Assembly: GCA_903911165.1 (NCBI GenBank)
Contig: CAIWCQ010000192.1
Span: 1-13,569, forward strand
DNA from: an uncultured Actinomycetes bacterium
GTDB taxonomy: Bacteria > Actinomycetota > Actinomycetes > Mycobacteriales > Mycobacteriaceae
DNA length: 13,569 bases
Direction: 5' to 3'
The notes under the pieces were generated by a model. That model made no database searches, was not told the origin of the DNA, and worked only from the letters and a program-made list of their open reading frames with translations. Shown here piece by piece: positions 6,450 through 13,251 of the stretch (position 1 is its first letter; every line of letters starts with the position of its first letter). Both the position numbers and the translations under genes were made by a program.

Positions 6450-8021
6450 CTAGAGGACGTCGTTGATGTCGTTCTTCAATGCCTCGGCCTGGGTGCCGAA
6501 TACCGCCTGCACGCTGTTGCCGACTTCGATAACGCCGGCGGCACCCAGAGCTTTCAGCCGGGCTTGATCGACCTTGCCGGGGTCGGCCACCTCCATCCGG
6601 AGCCGGGTGATGCAGGCATCGACGTTGACCAGGTTGGCTCGGCCGCCGAACGCCGCGATGATTTGTTCGGCTTTGCTGTCCGCCCGCGCCGGAGCGGCGG
6701 CGACTGCGGTTGCCCCCACCGGTACGGCCGTTGCCGCGTTGGCGCCCTCGCTGAGATTGGCCTCCTCCTCCTCTTCGAAGTCCGACTCGACCTCGCGGCC
6801 CGGCGTGCGCATGTTCCATTTCGTGATGGCGAACCGGAACATCAGGTAGTAGAGGAAGAAGAACACCACGCCCATGCCGATCAGCAGTGGGACGTTCTTC
6901 GCGGCCGGTGCCGTGCCGTACAGCAGGAGGTCCATCAGACCGGCCGAGAACGAGAACCCGAGGTGGATGTCGAGGGCGTAGGCGATCGCCAGCGAGGCAC
7001 CGGTGAGCAGCGCGTGAATGACGTAGAGCGGGAACGCCACGAACATGAAGGCGAACTCCAGCGGTTCGGTGACGCCAGTCAGGAACGCGGTCAGCCCGGC
7101 CGCAGACAGGATGCCGAAGGCCACCTTCTTCTGCTTGGCGTTCGCGACGTGGATCATCGCCAGCGCCGCACCCGGCAGACCGAACATCAGGATCGGGTAG
7201 AAGCCCGCGGTCAGATGCCCGCCAGTCGGGTCGCCGGCGGTGAACCGGGTCAGCTCTCCGGTGACGACCGTACCGTCGGGCTTGGTGAAGCTGCCATAGA
7301 TGAACCAGATGAAGGAGTTCAGAATATGGTGCAGGCCAATGGGAATCAGCATTCGGTTGGCGAATCCGTACACGAACGCACCCAATGCGCCTGAGGCGCC
7401 GATGAACTTCCCGAGACCCGTCAGACCTGCGTTGAACAGCGGATAGCAGTAGCTCATCGCGAAGGCGACCACCAGGATGACCAGCGAGACGATGATCGGC
7501 ACGAAACGCCGGCCGCCGAAAAAGCCAAGATACGGCGGCAACTGAATGGTGTGGTAGCGGTCGAACAGCACAGCGGTGATCAGCCCGACAATGATGCCGC
7601 CGAGAACGCTGTAGTTGATCATCGCCTGTTTGCCGGCTTGGTCGAGCACTCCGTCCAGCACGAACGGCGACATGGTCTTAAAGACCGCCTGCATCACCAG
7701 ATACCCGACAACGGCGGCCAGTGCGGTGGACCCGTCGGCCTTGCGGGCGAATCCGATCGCCACACCCACGGCGAACAGCAAGGCAAGATTGTCGAATAAT
7801 GCGCCGCCGGCGGCGCTCATCGCCTGGAAGAAGGGTCCGATCACCGGGGCTTTGATCCGGCCCAGCAGGTCGTCCTGGCCCAATCGCAGCAGGATGCCGG
7901 CGGCCGGAAGGACGGCGATCGGCAGCATGAGGCTCTTGCCGAGCCGCTGCAGCTGTGCGAAACCCGGAATGTTGAATCCTGACTTCGGTTGCGCGCCTGA
8001 GGCTTTGGTCACTTCACTCAT
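6450..8021 (-). CDS. nagE: PTS EIICB component, GlcNAc/glucose family
   Basis: A 523-residue permease that imports and phosphorylates sugar, using phosphate from EIIA. The membrane IIC domain spans about 20-400 with about ten hydrophobic segments; G-V-T-E-P-L-E-F (316-323) corresponds to the substrate-binding GITEP motif. A linker at 405-450 begins with five consecutive Glu and becomes Ala-rich. The IIB domain (about 450-523) carries the phosphorylation Cys470 in D-A-C-I-T-R-L-R. The ATG has AAGGAAGG upstream at a spacing of about 11 nt. GlcNAc is favoured because crr, nagB and nagA lie divergently next door. Glucose (PtsG) remains possible because the families are close. There is no fused IIA; that domain is the separate neighbouring gene. 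Confidence 0.92.
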   Translation of the reverse strand: MSEVTKASGAQPKSGFNIPGFAQLQRLGKSLMLPIAVLPAAGILLRLGQDDLLGRIKAPVIGPFFQAMSAAGGALFDNLALLFAVGVAIGFARKADGSTALAAVVGYLVMQAVFKTMSPFVLDGVLDQAGKQAMINYSVLGGIIVGLITAVLFDRYHTIQLPPYLGFFGGRRFVPIIVSLVILVVAFAMSYCYPLFNAGLTGLGKFIGASGALGAFVYGFANRMLIPIGLHHILNSFIWFIYGSFTKPDGTVVTGELTRFTAGDPTGGHLTAGFYPILMFGLPGAALAMIHVANAKQKKVAFGILSAAGLTAFLTGVTEPLEFAFMFVAFPLYVIHALLTGASLAIAYALDIHLGFSFSAGLMDLLLYGTAPAAKNVPLLIGMGVVFFFLYYLMFRFAITKWNMRTPGREVESDFEEEEEANLSEGANAATAVPVGATAVAAAPARADSKAEQIIAAFGGRANLVNVDACITRLRMEVADPGKVDQARLKALGAAGVIEVGNSVQAVFGTQAEALKNDINDVL

Positions 8022-8056
8022 ATCCGGCCGGGCCTTCCTTTATCGCAGCTCAGCGG

Positions 8057-8068
8057 AAGTTTAGACCC
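8057..8068. promoter_or_regulatory. DasR/NagR-like operator (imperfect GTCTAGAC palindrome)
   Basis: The + strand carries AAGTTTAGACCC. Its core GTTTAGAC (8059-8066) differs by one base from GTCTAGAC, the centre of the dre site bound by GntR-family DasR, the GlcNAc regulator of Streptomyces. It sits between the divergent PTS genes and covers the EIICB -10 box. No regulator gene is in the window, so binding is inferred from sequence and context. Confidence 0.4.
8058..8063 (-). promoter_or_regulatory. Candidate -10 box of EIICB promoter
   Basis: The minus strand reads TAAACT (TANNNT) 36 nt before the EIICB ATG, which would give a leader of about 25-30 nt containing the AAGGAAGG ribosome binding site. 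It lies inside the DasR-like palindrome, so a bound repressor would block it. Confidence 0.45.
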
Positions 8069-8094
8069 CATTCCCTGACGTGAGAGTCGGTTTT

Positions 8095-8107
8095 GGCCTC
8101 CCAGGCC
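8095..8107. repeat. Short inverted repeat in the PTS divergent promoter region
   Basis: GGCCT-CCC-AGGCC forms a perfect 5-bp inverted repeat with a 3-nt centre, at about the -35 position relative to the TATCCT box of the crr promoter. It could be a second operator; it is short and GC-rich enough to occur by chance. Confidence 0.25.
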
Positions 8108-8119
8108 CAAGCTGATCTC

Positions 8120-8125
8120 TATCCT
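8120..8125 (+). promoter_or_regulatory. Candidate -10 box of the crr-nagB-nagA operon
   Basis: TATCCT matches TANNNT 34 nt before the EIIA start, giving a leader of about 28 nt that includes AAGGAG at 8149-8154. It is divergent from the EIICB promoter within the same 138-bp region. Confidence 0.4.
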
Positions 8126-8159
8126 TCTTCACACATGCCCTCTACATGAAGGAGACTCC

Positions 8160-8630
8160 ATGGGTTCGACACTGGTGCTGGCCCCGGTCGACGGTCGTGC
8201 GCTTGCACTCACCGACGTTCCGGATCCGGTCTTCTCCCAGGGCATGGTGGGGTACGGCGCCGCCATCGACCCGCCCCGGGAGGTCATCGATGCACTGGCA
8301 CCGGTGAGCGGGACGCTGTTGCGACTGATGCCGCACGCCTACGTGATCATGACCGCCGAGGGTGTCGGCATCCTGGTGCACCTCGGTCTGGATACCGTCG
8401 CACTCGAGGGCGCGGGTTTCACCGCTCACGTTGCCCAAGGTGACACAGTGGCCGCAGGCCAGCCGATAATCGCCTACGACGTCCCAGCGATCGTCGCCGC
8501 CGGATACAGTCCGGTGATTCCCGTGGTTGTCATGGATGAGCGGGAGGCGTCGAACGTCACCGCCGGCCCCGAAGTTGGCGCGGGTGCCGATATCGTCTCG
8601 GGTGCAACGCTTTTCACAGCAAATAAGTAG
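8160..8630 (+). CDS. crr: PTS EIIA component, glucose/GlcNAc type
   Basis: A 156-residue cytoplasmic phosphocarrier that passes phosphate from HPr to the IIB domain. The active-site region I-L-V-H74-L-G-L-D-T-V matches the EIIA-Glc motif, with His74 as the phosphorylated residue and His59 (M-P-H-A) as the second active-site histidine. The fold markers A-P-V-S-G-T and G-D-T-V-A-A-G-Q-P are in the expected order. Length is near that of E. coli Crr. AAGGAG lies 5 nt before the ATG. It heads the operon with nagB (8-nt gap) and nagA. EI and HPr are not in the window. A role in inducer exclusion, as in enterobacteria, cannot be judged from sequence. Confidence 0.92.
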   Translation: MGSTLVLAPVDGRALALTDVPDPVFSQGMVGYGAAIDPPREVIDALAPVSGTLLRLMPHAYVIMTAEGVGILVHLGLDTVALEGAGFTAHVAQGDTVAAGQPIIAYDVPAIVAAGYSPVIPVVVMDEREASNVTAGPEVGAGADIVSGATLFTANK

Positions 8631-8638
8631 CAGCGAAA

Positions 8639-9424
8639 ATGGAAGTAATCATCCTGGGTGACGCAGCCGAAATCGGTAGTGCGGCGGCCGATTCGATCGA
8701 ATCCCTAATGACCCGGAAGCCCGACGCCGTGTTGGGCCTGGCCACCGGTTCGTCGCCGTTATCGATCTACGACGAGCTCGCGGCCCGCTGCGCGGCCGGG
8801 CGGATATCGTTCGCCCAGGCCAGCGGTTTCACCCTGGACGAATACGTCGGCCTGCCTCCGGATCACCCTGAGCGCTACCGTCACGTCATCGATACGGTCT
8901 TCGTCTCACGGGTGGACTTCGCACCCGGTGCGGTCGCCGGCCCCGACGGCCTGGCCCCCGACATTCCGGCCGCCTGCGCGCACTACGAAGAGGCCATCGC
9001 GGCGGCCGGCGGTATCGACGTGCAGATCCTCGGCATCGGCACCGACGGGCACATCGGATTCAATGAACCGGGTTCCTCGCTCGCCTCGCGGACTCGGATC
9101 AAGACGCTGACCCAGCAGACCCGAATGGACAATGCGCGCTTCTTCGGCGACGACGTCGACGCCGTTCCGACGCACTGCATCACCCAGGGCCTGGGCACCA
9201 TCATGGCTGCCCGCCACCTAATTCTGGTGGCGACCGGACGCAGTAAGGCCGAGGCGGTGCACCACTTGGCTGAAGGTGCGGTGACGGCCATGTGGCCAGC
9301 CAGCATCCTCCAACATCACCCCCATGCGACGGTGCTGGTCGACGATGCCGCGGCGCAGCGGTTGCAGCTTGCCGACTACTACCGGGAGACCTATCGGTCC
9401 AAGCCCGACTGGCAGGGCATCTGA
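8639..9424 (+). CDS. nagB: Glucosamine-6-phosphate deaminase
   Basis: A 261-residue cytoplasmic enzyme that converts glucosamine-6-phosphate to fructose-6-phosphate and ammonia. The phosphate-binding loop L-A-T-G-S-S-P is at 34-40 and L-D-E-Y-V-G-L at 66-72 supplies Asp67. G-T-D-G-H-I-G-F-N-E-P at 134-144 supplies Asp136, His138 and Glu143, and S-S-L-A-S-R-T-R-I-K follows. These match E. coli NagB closely and the full length is present. The start ATG is 8 nt after the crr stop with only a weak purine-rich site (AGCGAAA), so translation may rely on coupling. NagA begins 1 nt after its stop. Confidence 0.95.
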   Translation: MEVIILGDAAEIGSAAADSIESLMTRKPDAVLGLATGSSPLSIYDELAARCAAGRISFAQASGFTLDEYVGLPPDHPERYRHVIDTVFVSRVDFAPGAVAGPDGLAPDIPAACAHYEEAIAAAGGIDVQILGIGTDGHIGFNEPGSSLASRTRIKTLTQQTRMDNARFFGDDVDAVPTHCITQGLGTIMAARHLILVATGRSKAEAVHHLAEGAVTAMWPASILQHHPHATVLVDDAAAQRLQLADYYRETYRSKPDWQGI

Positions 9425-9425
9425 G

Positions 9426-10571
9426 GTGCTAGTGACCGCGGGAGCGGTGCTGACCGGCTCAGAGTTGTTGCGGCCCGGCTGGATTGAGATAGCAGCAGGC
9501 GTCATCACCGCGGTCGGCGCCGGATCTCCACCGCGTCCGGCAGACCGCGACTTCCCGGCGATGACGGTGGTGCCAGGTTTCGTCGATACCCATGTGCACG
9601 GAGGTGGCGGCGGTAGTTTCTCGGCCGGCGCCGACCAGACCGCCGCCGCGGTTGCCCTGCACCGCCGGCATGGGACCACCACGCTGTTGGCCTCGTTGGT
9701 GTCGGAGGCACCCGATGATCTGCTGCGGCAGGTACGCGATCTGGCCGAGTTGGTCCGGGCTGGCGTACTGGCCGGCATCCACCTTGAGGGTCCGTGGCTG
9801 GCCGCCCAACGCTGCGGCGCTCACGATCCCGTTCTCTTGCGAGACCCCGAACCAGAGGAACTGAGTCGCGTTTTCGATGCAGGAGACCAAACGATCCGAA
9901 TGGTGACCCTGGCGCCCGAGCGCAGCGGTGGAATTGAGGCGATCCGTCGGATCGTCGATGCCGGCGCGGTGGCGGCGGTGGGTCACACCGAGGCCAGCTA
10001 CCAGCAGACCTGTGCCGCGATCGAGGCGGGGGCGACGGTGGGTACCCACCTGTTCAACGCGATGCGGCCGATCCACCACCGCGAACCCGGTCCGGTGATC
10101 GCGTTGCTCGAGGATTCGCGGGTGACGGTCGAGTTGATCGCCGACGGGGTCCATGTCGACGCCGCCCTCTACCGTCACGTGACCAAGATCGCCGGAACGG
10201 GCCGGGTGTCGCTGGTCACCGATGCCATGGCGGCCGCGGGCATGGAAGACGGGGCCTATCGGATCGGTCCCCTGGCCGTCGATGTCACCGGCGGCGTGGC
10301 ACACCTGGCCGGTACCGACACGATCGCCGGCAGTACCGCGACCATGGACACGTTGTTCCGATTCGCCGTTACCCATAGCCGCCTGCCCCGCGACGAGGCG
10401 ATCCGGCTTGCGGTATGTCAGTCGTCGGTCAACCCAGCCCGCGCGTTGGGCCTGCCCAGTCCGGTGTTGCAGCCAGGTGCCCGAGCCGATCTGGTGGTGC
10501 TGGACGCAGAACTGGCCGTGCACGCCGTGCTGTGCGGCGCTAACTGGATCGATGAGGTCTCGACCGACTAA
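9426..10571 (+). CDS. nagA: N-acetylglucosamine-6-phosphate deacetylase
   Basis: A 381-residue amidohydrolase that removes acetate from GlcNAc-6-phosphate to feed NagB. Metal-site and catalytic residues are visible: D-T-H56-V-H58-G, Glu121 in H-L-E-G-P-W, His187 in G-H-T-E-A-S, His208 in T-H-L-F-N-A-M and Asp266 in V-T-D-A-M. Cys130 (Q-R-C-G-A-H-D) sits in the loop after the Glu; I recall a mycobacterium-specific active-site cysteine at about this position in M. tuberculosis NagA. The GTG at 9426, one nucleotide after the nagB stop, is chosen because it aligns with the usual family N-terminus; a second GTG at 9432 is possible. The reading frame stays open further upstream inside nagB but that part is not NagA-like. 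Confidence 0.95.
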   Translation: MLVTAGAVLTGSELLRPGWIEIAAGVITAVGAGSPPRPADRDFPAMTVVPGFVDTHVHGGGGGSFSAGADQTAAAVALHRRHGTTTLLASLVSEAPDDLLRQVRDLAELVRAGVLAGIHLEGPWLAAQRCGAHDPVLLRDPEPEELSRVFDAGDQTIRMVTLAPERSGGIEAIRRIVDAGAVAAVGHTEASYQQTCAAIEAGATVGTHLFNAMRPIHHREPGPVIALLEDSRVTVELIADGVHVDAALYRHVTKIAGTGRVSLVTDAMAAAGMEDGAYRIGPLAVDVTGGVAHLAGTDTIAGSTATMDTLFRFAVTHSRLPRDEAIRLAVCQSSVNPARALGLPSPVLQPGARADLVVLDAELAVHAVLCGANWIDEVSTD

Positions 10572-10603
10572 CGATTGGGCTTTGGCTTGGCAACGTCGCG
10601 GTT

Positions 10604-10621
10604 CCCCGCTCGCCCGCGGGG
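10604..10621 (+). terminator. GC hairpin after nagA (weak terminator or leader structure)
   Basis: CCCCGC-TCGCCC-GCGGGG forms a 6-bp all-GC stem 32 nt past the nagA stop, with no T tract after it; G-rich sequence follows. It could reduce read-through into the downstream secreted-protein gene or be incidental in GC-rich DNA. Confidence 0.3.
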
Positions 10622-10647
10622 GTGGGGATGTGTTCTGGTGGAAGCTG

Positions 10648-11256
10648 ATGAAAACATCCGCTCTGCCCAAACCGGGCCTGATCGCCGCCGCACTGGCCGT
10701 ATCGGCGATGGTCGCCATCGGCGTGCCACTGGCCCTAGCCGCGCCCACCGCGGTGCCGCCGTCGGACACTCAGGGCTATCTCGACTCCACCGCCCGTTGT
10801 ACCAAGCCAGACATCGCTGTGGTTTTCGGCACCACCGAGACCTCGCGGGTGGCGATCTGCAAGACCGCCGGCGGTGAGTTCGAGTACCGCGGCGTTCGAG
10901 TGCGCGACGGCGCGCGGCTGATCGTGGCAGCGTCGCGGATCTCCGACGGTGTTTACGTGGCCAAGAACGCCGGGGTGACCTACACCGTCACGAGTACGGC
11001 GCTGAGCGTCAGCGCCAACGGCGATACGTTCCGGACCCAGTCATGGACCGACTTCAACAGCCCGCAGGCGCCGGCGAGTACGACATCGGGGAGCGCGAGC
11101 GCCAAACCGAGCACGTCGAGTCCTGCTACAACATCGGGCCCAACGGCGTCGAATTCCGCTACAGCGTCAGCATCCAAAACCACGGTAGCGCCGTCGACGT
11201 CCAACGTGCCACTACCGCCACCACTGCCCGCCGAAGTCGGTGGCAGCACTTCCTAA
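10648..11256 (+). CDS. Secreted protein with Ser/Thr/Ala/Pro-rich tail, unknown function
   Basis: A 202-residue protein with a signal peptide at 1-32 (M-K-T, Lys8, hydrophobic 11-31, A-L-A-A before P33). A compact domain follows at about 40-138, with two cysteines (Cys51 and Cys71) that could pair and beta-type alternation. Residues 141-185 are a low-complexity linker of Ser, Thr, Ala and Pro, the kind mycobacteria O-mannosylate, followed by P-L-P-P-P-L-P near the end. ATG 10648 has GGTGGAAG just upstream; an in-frame GTG at 10630 would add six residues. It lies 76 nt after nagA on the same strand and could be the distal operon gene or independently transcribed. I do not recognise the domain. 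Confidence 0.8.
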   Translation: MKTSALPKPGLIAAALAVSAMVAIGVPLALAAPTAVPPSDTQGYLDSTARCTKPDIAVVFGTTETSRVAICKTAGGEFEYRGVRVRDGARLIVAASRISDGVYVAKNAGVTYTVTSTALSVSANGDTFRTQSWTDFNSPQAPASTTSGSASAKPSTSSPATTSGPTASNSATASASKTTVAPSTSNVPLPPPLPAEVGGSTS

Positions 11257-11283
11257 GCCCGATGGTTAGCGATCCATCGGGCT
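11256..11283. terminator. Strong hairpin between convergent genes, no T tract
   Basis: AGCCCGATGG and CCATCGGGCT form a perfect 10-bp stem around an 8-nt loop. It starts in the stop codon of the secreted-protein gene and ends 27 nt before the stop of the convergent dehydrogenase-like gene. No U run follows on either strand. It probably acts in both directions as the T-less type of terminator proposed for mycobacteria. Confidence 0.65.
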
Positions 11284-11310
11284 GATCCGACGCCCCGTTG
11301 GCAGTTTTCC

Positions 11311-12267
11311 TTACGGGAACTCGATATAGCGTCCAGCGCCGGAATTACCGGCGCGGTCAAGGATCAGCGAACTCAGCGCCACGTCGTCCATGGCGATTCC
11401 CATGTTGAGGAACATCCGCCGCCCGGTCGCTGGGACGTCGACCTCACCCGCCACGACTGCGGCCAGATGGGTGTCCGGTTTCGGCAGGTCGAAGAAGTAG
11501 ACCTCGCCGGCGACCGAGGCGTACTGACCGAGGTCGTCAACGCAGTAGACCACCGCGTCGTTGAAGGCCTTCGGCGCCATCGCGTCGTCGTAGTCGACCG
11601 GCAACAGAAGAGCATTCGGATCGGTGTTGGCACAGTCCAACTTCGGGTCCAGTGGGACGGTGATCGTGGTGATCACCAGATCCGCACCATCAACTGCGTC
11701 GTTAGGCGAGGTAGCGACTCGGGTGGCCCGGTCCCCGGTTAGGTCGAGCATCTCCCGGGCCCTGCCCTCGTTTCGGTCGTACGCCGTCACGTGGGTCAGG
11801 CCGGGATGAACCTCCAGGGCAACTTCAAGGTGCCGATGGCCCTGCAGGCCACAGCCGACGATCGCCAAGTGCTTGGGATCACCGGGCACGTGCCGCATGG
11901 TTACGCCGGAGACACCGGGTGTGCGCATCTCGGTGATCCAGCCGCCGTCGAGCACCGCGATCGGGCGGCCGGTCTCAGCGTCATTCATGATCATCACTCC
12001 GTAGATGTAGGGCAAGCCCTTGGCGTTGTTCTGCTCATAACCCGCCACCCACTTCAACCCGACCCGGTCCGAACCACCCAGGTACGCCGGCATCGCATGG
12101 ATGAACGAGTCCTCCCGTGAGCTGACCTTGGGTTTGGGCGGGTTCTGCACCAGGCCCCGGGCCTTTTGCTTAAACGCGTCCTCCAACACGTCGACGATCT
12201 CGGTCCAGGTCAGCCCGAGGCCTTCCAGGTCGGCACGGTTGAGGACCAGCATCTGGTTTTCGCTCAT
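11311..12267 (-). CDS. Ornithine cyclodeaminase/mu-crystallin family NAD(P)-dependent enzyme
   Basis: A 318-residue Rossmann enzyme. Family members convert ornithine to proline, or act as ketimine reductases or amino-acid dehydrogenases. The nucleotide-binding loop I-V-G-C-G-L-Q-G-H is at 136-144. Lys72 (L-K-W-V-A-G) and Arg115 (M-R-T-P-G-V-S-G) match the substrate-binding Lys and Arg of the family, though the usual R-T-A-A-x-S is R-T-P-G-V-S here. Length is typical. ATG 12267 is favoured over an in-frame TTG at 12351: it gives the normal N-terminus and has TATGGT 6 nt upstream. No arginine, proline or ectoine genes are nearby, so the substrate is open. Confidence 0.85.
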   Translation of the reverse strand: MSENQMLVLNRADLEGLGLTWTEIVDVLEDAFKQKARGLVQNPPKPKVSSREDSFIHAMPAYLGGSDRVGLKWVAGYEQNNAKGLPYIYGVMIMNDAETGRPIAVLDGGWITEMRTPGVSGVTMRHVPGDPKHLAIVGCGLQGHRHLEVALEVHPGLTHVTAYDRNEGRAREMLDLTGDRATRVATSPNDAVDGADLVITTITVPLDPKLDCANTDPNALLLPVDYDDAMAPKAFNDAVVYCVDDLGQYASVAGEVYFFDLPKPDTHLAAVVAGEVDVPATGRRMFLNMGIAMDDVALSSLILDRAGNSGAGRYIEFP

Positions 12268-12273
12268 CAGGTG

Positions 12274-12279
12274 ACCATA
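12274..12279 (-). promoter_or_regulatory. Candidate -10 box, leaderless promoter of OCD-family gene
   Basis: The minus strand reads TATGGT, then CACCTG, then the ATG at 12267: a TANNNT box exactly 6 nt before the start codon, as in leaderless mycobacterial genes. This also supports the start choice. No clear -35 is seen. Confidence 0.5.
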
Positions 12280-12310
12280 ATCGCGGTCCGCACCGTTGCG
12301 CCTGCGTCCC

Positions 12311-12326
12311 CCTATCAGGGGATAGG
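12311..12326. promoter_or_regulatory. tetO-like palindrome upstream of OCD-family gene
   Basis: CCTATC-AGGG-GATAGG is a perfect 6-bp inverted repeat about 32 bp upstream of the OCD -10 box. It resembles tet operators (CTATCA-n-TGATAG) but the half-site spacing differs. An alternative stem, CCCC-TATCA-GGGG at 12309-12321, overlaps it. A TetR-type regulator site is possible. It is too weak and lacks a T tract to be a convincing terminator for the small gene ending at 12332. Confidence 0.4.
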
Positions 12327-12331
12327 TGACA

Positions 12332-12592
12332 TCATCCGCATGTGGGGTCAATCAGCCGACAGACTTCGACGTCGCGGTCGGCGAGGGTGGTGACACGGGC
12401 CGAAACCTTCCTGGGCAGCATGTCGCTGGGATCGGTCGCCTCGGCGTTCGCCGAGCCAGCGAATCCAACCGCGAGCAGCAGCATGGCAATGCCCGACAAC
12501 CAGGCCTCGGCTCCCGGCCCCAATCCGCTGACCCGGGCCGGCCAGGTCGGCGCCGCAAGCACGCCAGCTTCATCCGCCGGGACCATGGACAT
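12332..12592 (-). CDS. Small probable secreted protein, unknown function
   Basis: An ORF of up to 86 codons. The hydrophobic stretch I-A-M-L-L-L-A-V-G-F-A-G-S-A-N-A (35-50) looks like a signal peptide core ending in an A-x-A site. The predicted mature part is about 36 residues, charged, with two cysteines in V-C-R-L-I-D-P-T-C-G at the end. Third codon positions are mostly G or C and no other gene overlaps it. The true start is unclear: ATG 12592 or 12586 leaves a long N-region, while TTG 12499 has GAGG 5 nt upstream and would give a short signal peptide lacking basic residues. It lies on the same strand as, and 64 bp before, the OCD-family ATG. Confidence 0.5.
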   Translation of the reverse strand: MSMVPADEAGVLAAPTWPARVSGLGPGAEAWLSGIAMLLLAVGFAGSANAEATDPSDMLPRKVSARVTTLADRDVEVCRLIDPTCG

Positions 12593-12646
12593 GGGTTGCC
12601 CGGCAGTCGGGCACAGCTGAGTGCCCGATCGAGGCCACGCGACGTG

Positions 12647-13219
12647 ATGAACCCACCCGCCATCGAGGTGCGGCTGGCCGAACTGCGAGACGTGGCTGGC
12701 CTCACGGCGCTAGAGGAACGCCACTACATCGGCAACCTCGACCCGGCCAAGCGGGCGGGCGGGTTCATCTCCATCTTGCACTCAACGCAGTGGCTCGCCG
12801 CCGCCATCGACAGCGGTGGGGTTCACGTCGCGGTGACCGAGGACGACGCGGTAGCCGGGTTCATCGTCATGACCGCACCTCCCGATCGTGCCGCGGCCGG
12901 TCTGTCCCCGATCATCCGGGCCATGCTGGAACTCACCGAAACCCTGGAGATGAACGGCAGGCCGATCGCTGAGGCGCGGTACGCCTTTCGCGGACCTGTC
13001 TGCATCGACGAATCCGCGCGGGGGCGCGGGGTGTACTCGGCCTTCAACGCCGCCGTCCGGGACGCCTACCGGAATCAATTCAAATTCGCGGTGCTGTTCG
13101 TCGCAGCGGAAAACTCACGGTCGCTGCACACCACCACATCCACGCTCGGTGCGCGATCGCTAGCCGAGTTCGAGGCCGATGGACGGCGCTACCACTTCCT
13201 GGCCTACGACCTCGGGTGA
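12647..13219 (+). CDS. GNAT-family N-acetyltransferase
   Basis: A 190-residue protein with the GNAT layout. An N-terminal segment (E-V-R-L-A-E-L-R-D-V) is the usual first strand and helix. V-A-G-F-I-V-M (69-75) forms the central strand. V-C-I-D-E-S-A-R-G-R-G-V-Y at 118-130 is motif A, with R-G-R-G as the acetyl-CoA pyrophosphate loop, followed by helix S-A-F-N-A-A-V and strand F-A-V-L-F-V-A-A-E-N-S. ATG 12647 is chosen because coding character begins there; GAGG lies 13 nt upstream. The in-frame stretch further upstream runs antisense to the small secreted gene and looks random. The substrate is unknown. Confidence 0.82.
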   Translation: MNPPAIEVRLAELRDVAGLTALEERHYIGNLDPAKRAGGFISILHSTQWLAAAIDSGGVHVAVTEDDAVAGFIVMTAPPDRAAAGLSPIIRAMLELTETLEMNGRPIAEARYAFRGPVCIDESARGRGVYSAFNAAVRDAYRNQFKFAVLFVAAENSRSLHTTTSTLGARSLAEFEADGRRYHFLAYDLG

Positions 13220-13240
13220 CGCCGCGCGATCAACGCGGCG
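13220..13240 (+). terminator. Hairpin after GNAT gene
   Basis: CGCCGCG-CGATCAA-CGCGGCG is a perfect 7-bp GC stem starting directly after the stop codon and followed by AGTTTCC, a short T run. It is a plausible intrinsic terminator. Confidence 0.5.
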
Positions 13241-13251
13241 AGTTTCCCCCA

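Noticed and set aside
6444..7394. 316-codon open frame on the + strand
   Set aside because: Antisense to the EIICB gene, which is certain from its IIB and IIC motifs.
10222..10647. Upstream in-frame extension of the secreted protein
   Set aside because: It overlaps nagA in another frame and would bury the signal peptide inside the protein.
9459..10769. 436-codon open frame on the - strand
   Set aside because: Antisense to nagA and part of the secreted-protein gene; NagA metal ligands make the + strand certain.
12326..12646. Upstream in-frame extension of the GNAT protein
   Set aside because: Random-looking Arg/Gly/Ser-rich sequence antisense to the small secreted gene; the GNAT fold starts at 12647.
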